The notes under the pieces: generated by a model
What the model was told of the DNA's origin: nothing
Databases searched by the model: none
What the model saw: only the letters and a program-made list of their open reading frames with translations
Origin: Oscillospiraceae bacterium
GTDB lineage: Bacteria > Bacillota > Clostridia > Oscillospirales > Ruminococcaceae
Assembly (NCBI GenBank): GCA_017828935.1
Contig: JAGAUG010000047.1
Span: 1-5,853 of the forward strand
DNA length: 5,853 nucleotides
Direction: 5' to 3'
Shown here: positions 1 to 5,812 of the stretch, piece by piece
Layout of the letters: every line of letters starts with the position of its first letter
Numbering within the stretch: the stretch's first letter is position 1
Program-made: the position numbers and the translations under genes

Positions 1-7
1 GAATAGC

Positions 8-45
8 AGTATTTAAATTATATAAAAAACATAGAATTAAATACT
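8..45. repeat. Short AT-rich inverted repeat of unknown role
   Basis: AGTATTTAA at 8-16 is the exact reverse complement of TTAAATACT at 37-45, leaving a 20-nt spacer. The arms are almost pure A/T, so the match could be chance in this base composition. There is no U-tract on either side, so it does not look like a terminator. A TATAAT-like hexamer lies in the spacer on the minus strand, but no convincing -35 box sits 16-18 nt upstream. It may belong to the regulatory region of a gene beyond the left edge. Confidence 0.2.
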
Positions 46-53
46 AAAATAAT

Positions 54-102
54 AAATCTAGCTTACTAGAGAAATTAAAAAAATTTCTAGTAAGCTAGAT
101 TT
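54..102. terminator. Long hairpin, probable bidirectional terminator; copy A of a repeated hairpin
   Basis: The left arm at 54-70 pairs perfectly with 86-102 (17 bp; core TCTAGCTTACTAGA against TCTAGTAAGCTAGA). A 2-nt bulge (GA, 71-72) and a further 4-bp AATT helix follow, closing on an A-rich loop at 77-81. Both flanks are T-rich in the outgoing direction: TTTTATTT on the plus strand and TTTATTATTTT on the minus strand. It could therefore stop leftward transcripts that read past htrA as well as any rightward transcript entering the window. Its right arm shares 17 identical bases (80-96) with the hairpin at 5651-5696. Confidence 0.65.
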
Positions 103-110
103 TATTTGAG

Positions 111-149
111 AAATAATAAAGTCCACAGATAAAAATGATCTGAGGACTT
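111..149 (-). terminator. Rho-independent terminator of htrA
   Basis: Read on the minus strand, the arms AAGTCCTCAGAT (149-138) and ATCTGTGGACTT (130-119) form an 11-bp stem with one internal A-A mismatch and a 7-nt loop. A T-rich run (TTTATTATTT, about 120-111) follows directly. The hairpin starts 14 nt after the htrA stop codon, which is the right place and orientation for an intrinsic terminator. A second hairpin lies further downstream at 54-102. Confidence 0.75.
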
Positions 150-163
150 AAATTTATCTTAAC

Positions 164-1588
164 TTATCTTGATTGATTTTTATTATTAATAACAATGCCC
201 TTATCTTCTATTAATCTTGCTGTCACTTCGATCTTTCGACCGTTGTTACCAAACGTATCATAACGATAAAAAACAAGATTTACACTGTTACCTGGCTTAT
301 ACTTTTTAAGCAGATCTTTTAATTCTTGAACACTAGTTATTTTGGTATTATCAATAGAGTGCAAAACATCATATTGCCTAATATCTTTACTTACGAGATC
401 CGGATTAGCTTCAACTGAGCTAATTAATAAACCAGTTTTTATATCATTTAGTTTAGATATAAATTCATCGATTTCTCTTTCAACAACAATACCGAGTTTC
501 ACACGACCTTTTACATATCCATATTTAATTAAATCGTCTATAATAGGCTTTGCTCCAGTTATAGGAATTGCAAATCCCATTCCTTCAACACCAACACCAG
601 AGACTTTTCTAGCGTTAATTCCGATAACTTGACCTTTTATATTAACTAAGGCTCCGCCTGAATTCCCTCCGTTGATTGCCACGTCTGTTTGAATATATTT
701 GTTATCACTACCTAAAGTCGAGCTATAATCCAGTGTTCTGTCTAGCGCTGAAATAATTCCAGCTGTCATCGACCCAGCAAATTCTATTCCACTTGGACTT
801 CCTATTGCGAAAGCAGCTTCTCCAACTTCTAACGCATCAGAATCACCAAATACAGCAGCAGGTAAGTTATTAGCGTCTATCTTGACGATAGCTAAGTCTG
901 TATTATAATCAACTCCAATAATTCTAGCTTCGTATTCTTTATTATCGTGTAAAATAACTTTTATTGCGTCAACAACTTCTGAAGAAGTTTTTAAAACCGC
1001 GTGAGCGTTAGTAATAATATAACCATCGCTACTCATTATTATTCCTGAAGCGTTTCCAGCCTCAGTTATTCCAGTTTGATAAAAAGATTGTTGCCTAATA
1101 TAAGGCACAACAGAAACAACAGACGGGATCAATTTCTTAGCTATCTTTGTAGCCGGTTGATTAGCGTAAGCGTTGTCTAAAATCGCAGCTGTTACACCGT
1201 CGTCGTTTTTTAACATAGATGTACTACCAGAAGAAATTTTTAACTCAATATTATTTTTAATTAAAGAATTATTTTTATCGGTTGTAATATCAGATAAAAA
1301 TTGAGATAGTTTTATTCCTCCAAAAGCTAAAATCGGAACAGCAACTAACGAACCAAAAATCGACGCAAAAACAACAGATCCTTTGTTTTTGTTAGACTTT
1401 TCTTTAGATGACAAATTCATCTGGTTATATTTTTCAAAATTCCACTCGTAGTCTTTATTAAAATTATTATTATATTCAGAATTTTCAGATTCAAATTTGT
1501 CTTTTATCTCTGGTTCTTGAGAATTAAAATTAGAATTAAAATTATCTTGATTTTCTTCGCTAAAATTTTTATTTATATTTTCATCCAT
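164..1588 (-). CDS. htrA: HtrA/DegP-like membrane-anchored serine protease (S1C family, one PDZ domain)
   Basis: This 474-aa protein is expected to degrade or refold damaged exported proteins at the outer face of the membrane. Residues 1-70 are a hydrophilic, Asn/Glu-rich arm, probably cytoplasmic. A basic stretch (62-69) precedes one transmembrane segment at about 71-92, giving an N-in/C-out topology as in Gram-positive HtrA proteins. The trypsin-like domain spans about 145-355 and the full triad is visible: His196 in ITNAHAVL, Asp231 in NTDLAIVKID, and Ser310 in INGGNSGGALVN. AIGSPSG (261-267) and GMGFAIP (336-342) are also typical. A single PDZ domain covers about 365-460, with an LLISSV-type peptide-binding strand near 387-392. 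The start ATG has an AGAAGG-type ribosome site (minus strand, 1598-1605) 9 nt upstream. It is transcribed alone and divergently from pgk. No CIRCE or CtsR-box sequence was seen in the upstream region. Family assignment is firm; the substrates are unknown. Confidence 0.95.
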   Translation of the reverse strand: MDENINKNFSEENQDNFNSNFNSQEPEIKDKFESENSEYNNNFNKDYEWNFEKYNQMNLSSKEKSNKNKGSVVFASIFGSLVAVPILAFGGIKLSQFLSDITTDKNNSLIKNNIELKISSGSTSMLKNDDGVTAAILDNAYANQPATKIAKKLIPSVVSVVPYIRQQSFYQTGITEAGNASGIIMSSDGYIITNAHAVLKTSSEVVDAIKVILHDNKEYEARIIGVDYNTDLAIVKIDANNLPAAVFGDSDALEVGEAAFAIGSPSGIEFAGSMTAGIISALDRTLDYSSTLGSDNKYIQTDVAINGGNSGGALVNIKGQVIGINARKVSGVGVEGMGFAIPITGAKPIIDDLIKYGYVKGRVKLGIVVEREIDEFISKLNDIKTGLLISSVEANPDLVSKDIRQYDVLHSIDNTKITSVQELKDLLKKYKPGNSVNLVFYRYDTFGNNGRKIEVTARLIEDKGIVINNKNQSR

Positions 1589-1628
1589 AAAACTCAGCCT
1601 TCTTTCTTAAATTATTACTACATATAAT

Positions 1629-1657
1629 ATTTTACCACAAATAAATTAATATTGCAA
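1629..1657 (-). promoter_or_regulatory. Sigma-A-type promoter for htrA
   Basis: Read on the minus strand: a -35 box TTGCAA (1657-1652), a 17-nt spacer, then a -10 box TAAAAT (1634-1629). A TGG immediately before the -10 box makes it an extended -10 element. Transcription would start near 1622, giving a leader of about 34 nt with the ribosome site inside it. Confidence 0.65.
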
Positions 1658-1690
1658 ATTTTTTTGAAAAATAAATTTTAAAAATTTTGA

Positions 1691-1719
1691 TTGCAATTAT
1701 TTGAAAATAAAGTTATAAT
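1691..1719 (+). promoter_or_regulatory. Sigma-A-type promoter for the pgk-tpiA operon
   Basis: A -35 box TTGCAA (1691-1696), an exact 17-nt spacer and a consensus -10 box TATAAT (1714-1719). A start near 1726 gives a leader of about 69 nt before the pgk ATG. No terminator hairpin or known riboswitch motif is evident in that leader. A/T tracts just upstream could act as an UP element. TTGAAA at 1701-1706 is a weaker alternative -35 with only a poor -10 partner. Confidence 0.7.
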
Positions 1720-1794
1720 ATAATATAGCAATATAAAAAATAAATATTAGATATAAATATATTGTTTAAATTATATGATTTGGAGTGAATAAAA

Positions 1795-2988
1795 ATGGGT
1801 TATTTAGATAAAAAAACTTTAGAAGATGTCAATGTCAATCACATGAAAGTTTTAGTTAGGTGCGACTTAAACGTGCCGTTAAAAGACGGACAAATAACAG
1901 ACACCAAAAGAGTAGAAGCGTCGCTAGCTACTATAAATTATTTAATTAAAAATAACGCTAAAGTTATTTTGATGTCCCACTTAGGACGTCCAAAAGGCGA
2001 ATTTAATTTAAAATATTCGCTAAAGCCGGTTAGAGACTTGCTCGAAAAAATATTAAAAACAAACGTAAAACTTTCGAAAGATGTAATTGGTCCTGATACA
2101 GAAAATTTAGTTAATAATATGAACGACGGAGATGTTGTTATTCTAGAAAATCTTAGATTCCACAAAGAAGAAGAAGCTAACGATAAAGAATTCGCCAAAA
2201 AATTGGCTTCGTTTGGTGATATATTCGTTAACGACGCTTTTGGAACAGCCCACAGAGCTCACGCTTCTACTTTTGGTATAACAGAATATATTCCATCGGT
2301 TTGTGGAACACTTGTAAAGAAAGAAATAGAAACAATCGGAGGCGCTTTAGAAAATCCGAAAAGACCATTTGTTGCGATTTTGGGTGGCGCTAAAGTTTCA
2401 GATAAAATAGGCATAATTAAAAATTTAATTAATAAAGTCGATACTTTGATCGTTGGCGGCGGGATGGCTTACACGTTTTTTAAAGCCCAAGGCCACAAAA
2501 TCGGAACTTCTATTTGTGAAGACGATAAATTAGAACTAGCTAAAGAGCTACTTCAAAAAGCTAAAGACCAAAAAGTAAAATTTTTATTACCAGTCGATAC
2601 GGTTGTAAGTAACGATTTTAAAAACGATAGTGATTTTAAAACAGTAAAAGTCGGTGAGTCTCCTGATGACTATATGGGGATGGACATCGGGCCAGAAACA
2701 ATAAAGATTTTTTCTCAAGAAATTAAAACTGCCGGTACGATTATTTGGAACGGACCAATGGGTGTATTTGAATTTGAAAATTTCGCCAACGGAACGTATA
2801 AGATAGCTGAGGCTGTCGCAAATTCAGATGCGATTTCTATTATTGGTGGCGGTGATTCAGCTGCTGCGGTTAATCAACTAGGATTCTCAAATAAGATGAC
2901 TCATATTTCGACCGGTGGGGGCGCGACATTGACTTACTTAGAAGGTCTAGAGTTACCTGGAATCGCAGGTTTAGATAATAAAAATTAA
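1795..2988 (+). CDS. pgk: Phosphoglycerate kinase
   Basis: This cytoplasmic glycolytic enzyme transfers the acyl phosphate of 1,3-bisphosphoglycerate to ADP, giving 3-phosphoglycerate and ATP. At 397 aa it is full length for bacterial Pgk. The N-terminal substrate-binding basic patch is intact: VRCDLNVP (21-28, with Asp24 and Asn26), Arg39, SHLGRPKG (61-68, with His62 and Arg65), Arg121 in ENLRF, and Arg154 in NDAFGTAHRAHAS (146-158). The C-terminal nucleotide domain shows GGAKVSDK (197-204, Lys200 and Lys204), WNGPMGVFE (318-326, Glu326), GGGDSAAA (351-358, Asp354) and HISTGGGA (370-377). The ATG is preceded by GGAG (1782-1785) at suitable spacing. It is the first gene of a two-gene operon, 30 nt ahead of tpiA. 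No gapA precedes it; htrA diverges instead. Confidence 0.98.
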   Translation: MGYLDKKTLEDVNVNHMKVLVRCDLNVPLKDGQITDTKRVEASLATINYLIKNNAKVILMSHLGRPKGEFNLKYSLKPVRDLLEKILKTNVKLSKDVIGPDTENLVNNMNDGDVVILENLRFHKEEEANDKEFAKKLASFGDIFVNDAFGTAHRAHASTFGITEYIPSVCGTLVKKEIETIGGALENPKRPFVAILGGAKVSDKIGIIKNLINKVDTLIVGGGMAYTFFKAQGHKIGTSICEDDKLELAKELLQKAKDQKVKFLLPVDTVVSNDFKNDSDFKTVKVGESPDDYMGMDIGPETIKIFSQEIKTAGTIIWNGPMGVFEFENFANGTYKIAEAVANSDAISIIGGGDSAAAVNQLGFSNKMTHISTGGGATLTYLEGLELPGIAGLDNKN

Positions 2989-3018
2989 AATTCTAAATTT
3001 TAGGGGGATTTATTATTT

Positions 3019-3783
3019 ATGAATAAAAATTTAAGAAAGACAGTTATTGCTGGTAACTGGAAGATGAATAACACCAGAATAGAAACAAAAAAATTAATAT
3101 CAGAGTTAATACCGTTAGTTAAAGATGCTTCTTGTGAAGTTATTATAGGAGTTCCTTTTACGAATTTAGAAACAGCTATTGAGATGACAAAAGATACTAA
3201 TATAAAAGTTGCTGCTCAAAACTGTCACTGGGCATCTAGCGGGGCTTTTACAGGCGAAATCAGCGCGGCTATGTTAAAAGAGCTTGGTGTTGAGTATGTA
3301 ATACTTGGACACTCAGAAAGAAGACAGTATTTTGGAGAGACTAGTTTAACTGTTAATCAAAGACTTCGAGCCGCTTTAGATAATAACTTAAAAGTAATAA
3401 TGTGTGTTGGCGAGAGTCTTAGCGATAGAGAATCTGGAATAACTCAAAACGTCGTAGCGATCCAAACTAAAATTGGTCTAAGTAATATCACAAAACAAGA
3501 GATGAAAGATATTATTATAGCTTATGAGCCTGTTTGGGCGATTGGAACTGGTAAAACAGCAACAAGCGATCAAGCTAACGAAGTTAATAAATATATTAGA
3601 GAAGTTATAGCTTCTATTTTTGATAAAGAAACAGCTGATAAAACTACGATACAATACGGTGGTTCTATGAACGCTAAAAACGCTGATGAGTTGCTCTCAA
3701 AAGAAGATATTGATGGTGGCTTAATTGGAGGGGCTTCACTAAAATCAGAAGACTTCTCGAAGATTGTTTTCGCGACAAAATAA
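3019..3783 (+). CDS. tpiA: Triose-phosphate isomerase
   Basis: This cytoplasmic enzyme interconverts dihydroxyacetone phosphate and glyceraldehyde 3-phosphate, so both halves of the split hexose enter lower glycolysis. At 254 aa it is a normal-length single TIM barrel. Catalytic residues are visible: Asn13 and Lys15 in AGNWKMN (11-17), the electrophile His98 in ILGHSERR (95-102), and the base Glu170 in YEPVWAIGTGK (169-179), which also includes the mobile lid loop. Phosphate-gripping elements IQYGGSMN (211-218) and DGGLIGGASL (232-241) are intact. The ribosome site is a G-run, AGGGGG at 3002-3007, 11 nt before the ATG, slightly long but workable. It follows pgk by 30 nt and is followed at once by a strong terminator, so the operon ends here and carries no gpm or eno gene. 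Confidence 0.98.
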   Translation: MNKNLRKTVIAGNWKMNNTRIETKKLISELIPLVKDASCEVIIGVPFTNLETAIEMTKDTNIKVAAQNCHWASSGAFTGEISAAMLKELGVEYVILGHSERRQYFGETSLTVNQRLRAALDNNLKVIMCVGESLSDRESGITQNVVAIQTKIGLSNITKQEMKDIIIAYEPVWAIGTGKTATSDQANEVNKYIREVIASIFDKETADKTTIQYGGSMNAKNADELLSKEDIDGGLIGGASLKSEDFSKIVFATK

Positions 3784-3792
3784 ATTTTAGAG

Positions 3793-3825
3793 AGATAGTA
3801 TAAGTTTTTTATACTATCTTTTTTT
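3793..3825 (+). terminator. Rho-independent terminator of pgk-tpiA
   Basis: AGATAGTATA (3793-3802) pairs perfectly with TATACTATCT (3810-3819) around a 7-nt loop, and a run of seven T follows (3819-3825). It begins 10 nt after the tpiA stop codon. A second, purely local hairpin overlaps the T run: TTTTAGATT (3822-3830), a TTT loop, then AATCTAAAA (3834-3842). It has no clean U-tract of its own and may be incidental. Confidence 0.9.
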
Positions 3826-3871
3826 AGATTTTTAATCTAAAATTTACTAAAAAAAATTTTTATAAAAACAC

Positions 3872-3900
3872 TTGACTAATAACAAAAAATATATTATAAT
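3872..3900 (+). promoter_or_regulatory. Sigma-A-type promoter for the GLUG-repeat protein gene
   Basis: TTGACT (-35, 3872-3877), a 17-nt spacer and TATAAT (-10, 3895-3900) form a near-consensus promoter. A start near 3907 leaves a leader of about 36 nt containing the ribosome site. It lies downstream of the tpiA terminator, so the next gene is an independent transcription unit. The strong match predicts substantial basal expression; no operator is obvious. Confidence 0.8.
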
Positions 3901-3929
3901 AAAGCTATAATATAATTTTTTGTTTATTT

Positions 3930-3935
3930 GGAGGA
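3930..3935 (+). promoter_or_regulatory. Ribosome binding site that fixes the start at 3943
   Basis: GGAGGA at 3930-3935 is a strong Shine-Dalgarno sequence 7-8 nt before the ATG at 3943. The reading frame is also open back to a TTG at 3928, but that codon overlaps the ribosome site itself and has none of its own, so the ATG is preferred. Confidence 0.85.
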
Positions 3936-3942
3936 AATTTTT

Positions 3943-5613
3943 ATGTATTTTATAAAAAAATTAAATAATTTAAAAAATAATTTAAATTTTAAATTACTAA
4001 AATTTGGTACAGAGGGAGGGACTAGTAGATATAAATATATAATAATTTTTATTATATTTTTACTAAGTATTAGTATTCGGTCTTTTGGAGAAATTACATA
4101 TGACGATAACGGATATGCAAAAGAGAGTGATGGAACTATAATAAGTTATCAGCCAGCGACGCAAGTTCCAGCAGAAGATGTGACTTATCCAGATTATGTA
4201 GGTTATTACAAAATAGAAAACGCAGGAAATCTATATTGGTTTGCTAATTATGTAAATGATGAGGATAGTAATGAGGCTGAAAAAAGAAGATCAGCCAACG
4301 CGATATTAACAAAAGATATAGAAATAATTAACGAAAAAGATAATTCAAAAGAATATGAACTATTACAAAATCTTATTAAAAACAGTGGCGAATGCGGAAA
4401 AGATGAATTAGAAAAATTTAATTGGATTCCAATTGGAAAATATGGATATACAGGAACTTTTGACGGCCGAGGATACACGATAAGCGGTATATATTGTGAA
4501 GTTACTCCTGAATCAGGTACTGGTAACGCTGGTTTATTTGATTCTGTTGGTGCTTTGGCAGGAGACGGAGGGGGGACAGTTAAAGACGTTGGCGTTAAAC
4601 ACTCTTATTTTTGGGTAAACGGTGACAAAGAATATCCAAATTATGCTGGTGCAATTTGCGGCCAAATTTTGATAGGAAGCGTAGAGAAGTGCTATAGCTT
4701 AAATACAAGAATAGAAATTACAAATGCGTCCGGGTACTACATAGGAGGAATTTGTGGTAAAATGACCAGTGGTGATGAAAGCTTGATAAAAAATTGTTAT
4801 AGCGCTGGCTTAAAGTTAAAAGCCTCTGGGGAAATAAGTACGGTATATTTAGGAGGTATTGTTGGTGGTCAAGACGATGGAAATATCGAAAATTGTTATA
4901 GCTCTGTAAAACAAGAAGATATGGTAGGTATTGTTGGTAATAATGATAATAACACACATGGGATTATAGCGAATTTTTCTGGTAACGACGGTACAATTTC
5001 AAATTGTTATTATTATAAATACGGTGAAAAATATTGGCACATGTACGAATATAATGATGATGAAGGCGAATCAGACAACGGTAATAAGCTCAAAGATGAT
5101 GTATTAAAAAGTTTAAATAAATGTGTTACACATGAAAGTGGATGTGACGGTACAAAAAGTTGCAATAAATGTATGTTTAAAAATAATCCGAAGGCTGTTG
5201 CTGAGGGATATAACGAATTCCTAGTGTTTAAAATAGATTCAGATCTTAAGATCCCGGTTAGAGTTAAAATAAATTATGACCCAAGTAATCAACTAGAGAG
5301 TTTAGTTTCTAAAAATTTTAAACATCAGTTATTTAGAAAGACAAAAAATATGAGCTCGTGGGAAGAAATGCTAGAAAATATCCACTATGCTTATGACGTT
5401 GAGCCGGTTAATGGTTCTATAAAAATAAACCCAGACGGGTCTAAAACCCAAGATTTTATATTTAATTATTATATAGTCCATCTTGAGCGAAATATAGATG
5501 AGCTATATAGTTTCGGGTTTAATAAAAATTATCCGGTTAATACTTATCTAAAACAAGATGTTGGCGGCGGAAAGAAATTATTTATAGACTACGGCGTTGG
5601 GGGTCGAGAATAA
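3943..5613 (+). CDS. Secreted GLUG-repeat protein with a cysteine cluster, function unknown
   Basis: 556 aa counted from the ATG at 3943. A lysine-rich, unusually long n-region (1-32) precedes a hydrophobic core (33-45, IIIFIIFLLSISI). Signal peptidase cleavage after about residue 49 (SFG before E) is plausible, so the protein is probably exported; an uncleaved anchor is possible. Residues 80-105 (YYKIENAGNLYWFANYVN) and 161-184 (WIPIGKYGYTGTFDGRGYTISGIY) are segments that commonly lead into GLUG repeats in secreted proteins. About four GLUG-like units follow, with the pattern GGIxG...G.I.NCYS: 234-255, 265-289, 302-322 and 327-357. A cluster C394-x6-C401-x5-C407-x2-C410 with His397 comes next. 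The C-terminal part (about 415-556) has no domain I recognise. There is no LPXTG motif, C-terminal membrane segment or protease motif. It is monocistronic, with its own promoter and terminator. GLUG repeats occur in surface proteins and IgA1-type metallopeptidases, but no catalytic part is present here; adhesion or wall association is only inference. Confidence 0.85.
   Translation: MYFIKKLNNLKNNLNFKLLKFGTEGGTSRYKYIIIFIIFLLSISIRSFGEITYDDNGYAKESDGTIISYQPATQVPAEDVTYPDYVGYYKIENAGNLYWFANYVNDEDSNEAEKRRSANAILTKDIEIINEKDNSKEYELLQNLIKNSGECGKDELEKFNWIPIGKYGYTGTFDGRGYTISGIYCEVTPESGTGNAGLFDSVGALAGDGGGTVKDVGVKHSYFWVNGDKEYPNYAGAICGQILIGSVEKCYSLNTRIEITNASGYYIGGICGKMTSGDESLIKNCYSAGLKLKASGEISTVYLGGIVGGQDDGNIENCYSSVKQEDMVGIVGNNDNNTHGIIANFSGNDGTISNCYYYKYGEKYWHMYEYNDDEGESDNGNKLKDDVLKSLNKCVTHESGCDGTKSCNKCMFKNNPKAVAEGYNEFLVFKIDSDLKIPVRVKINYDPSNQLESLVSKNFKHQLFRKTKNMSSWEEMLENIHYAYDVEPVNGSIKINPDGSKTQDFIFNYYIVHLERNIDELYSFGFNKNYPVNTYLKQDVGGGKKLFIDYGVGGRE
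4642..5013 (+). repeat. Degenerate GLUG-type tandem repeats within the secreted protein
   Basis: About four imperfect protein repeats of roughly 20-30 residues occupy residues 234-357. Each carries a small/Gly-rich strand (AGAICG, GGICG, GGIVG, VGIVG) and ends in an aromatic turn (KCYS, NCYS, NCYS, NCYY). The DNA echoes this in AATTGTTATAGC-like blocks near 4791 and 4889 and AATTGTTATTA near 5001. Spacing and inserts vary, so this is old, diverged repetition rather than recent tandem duplication. Confidence 0.7.
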
Positions 5614-5622
5614 GTGGCGATG

Positions 5623-5635
5623 GGCGCGTCGCGCC
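5623..5635. repeat. GC-only palindrome in the 3' untranslated region
   Basis: GGCGCG (5623-5628), a central T, then CGCGCC (5630-5635) form a perfect palindrome starting 10 nt after the stop codon of the GLUG gene. It contrasts sharply with the surrounding AT-rich DNA. As RNA it could fold to a short 4-bp stem with a 5-nt loop, but it lacks a U-tract of its own and lies 15 nt ahead of the real terminator. Its role is not known. Confidence 0.5.
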
Positions 5636-5650
5636 TAGAAAATAAAAATA

Positions 5651-5696
5651 AAAAAAGCTTATTAGAAACTAAATAAAATTTCTAGTAAGCTTTTTT
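5651..5696. terminator. Strong hairpin terminator of the GLUG gene; copy B of the repeated hairpin
   Basis: Left arm 5651-5668 (AAAAAAGCTTATTAGAAA) pairs with right arm 5679-5696 (TTTCTAGTAAGCTTTTTT) over 18 bp with a single U-G wobble, around a 10-nt loop. The T run at 5691-5696 gives the U-tract for rightward transcripts, and the A run on the left would serve leftward ones, so it may act in both directions. AAAATTTCTAGTAAGCT (5675-5691) is identical to 80-96. Confidence 0.85.
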
Positions 5697-5747
5697 GTAT
5701 AGAATAAAAAATGGTTCTATAATAAATTTTGGGGTGGCTTTGAAAGT

Positions 5748-5789
5748 TTAGGTTTTTAATCTTGAAAAACACATGTTAATCTAACCTAA
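5748..5789. repeat. Inverted repeat in the right-hand intergenic region
   Basis: TTAGGTT (5748-5754) is the exact reverse complement of AACCTAA (5783-5789), enclosing 28 nt. Inside are two direct copies of TTAATCT (5756-5762 and 5776-5782) and a small TTTTT/AAAAA helix. There is no protein frame of note between 5614 and the window end. The repeat may be the outer helix of a structured transcript that continues into 5813-5851, but it is weak taken alone. Confidence 0.3.
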
Positions 5790-5812
5790 GTAAATTAAAT
5801 CCCGTCGTATTG

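Noticed and set aside
342..632. Open frame on the plus strand opposite htrA
   Set aside because: It lies wholly inside the well-supported htrA gene, has no ribosome site or recognisable motif, and its protein sequence is the antisense reflection of the PDZ and protease region.
1589..1794. CIRCE or CtsR heat-shock operators controlling htrA
   Set aside because: Neither TTAGCACTC/GAGTGCTAA nor the GGTCAAA heptad pair occurs in the interval.
1938..2198. Open frame on the minus strand inside pgk
   Set aside because: It is antisense to highly conserved Pgk motifs and has no supporting signals.
4248..4957. Two minus-strand open frames inside the GLUG gene (4248-4478 and 4718-4957)
   Set aside because: Composition is typical of antisense reading (Ser/Leu/Phe or Tyr/His/Gln-rich), with no ribosome site or domain; the plus-strand frame shows clear repeats and a signal sequence.
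4642..5013. CRISPR-like or tandem DNA repeats
   Set aside because: The similarity is at protein level with variable spacing; there are no identical DNA repeats with unique spacers.
5580..5640. Diversity-generating retroelement target site (GC tract and hairpin after a gene end)
   Set aside because: The GC palindrome lacks the usual stem-loop length, no template repeat of the gene's 3' end is visible in the window, the C-terminus does not look like a C-type lectin variable region, and no reverse transcriptase is present.
5711..5724. Direct repeat of AATGGTTCTATAA with the GLUG coding region near 5409
   Set aside because: A single 13-nt AT-rich match with no structural context is readily explained by base composition.
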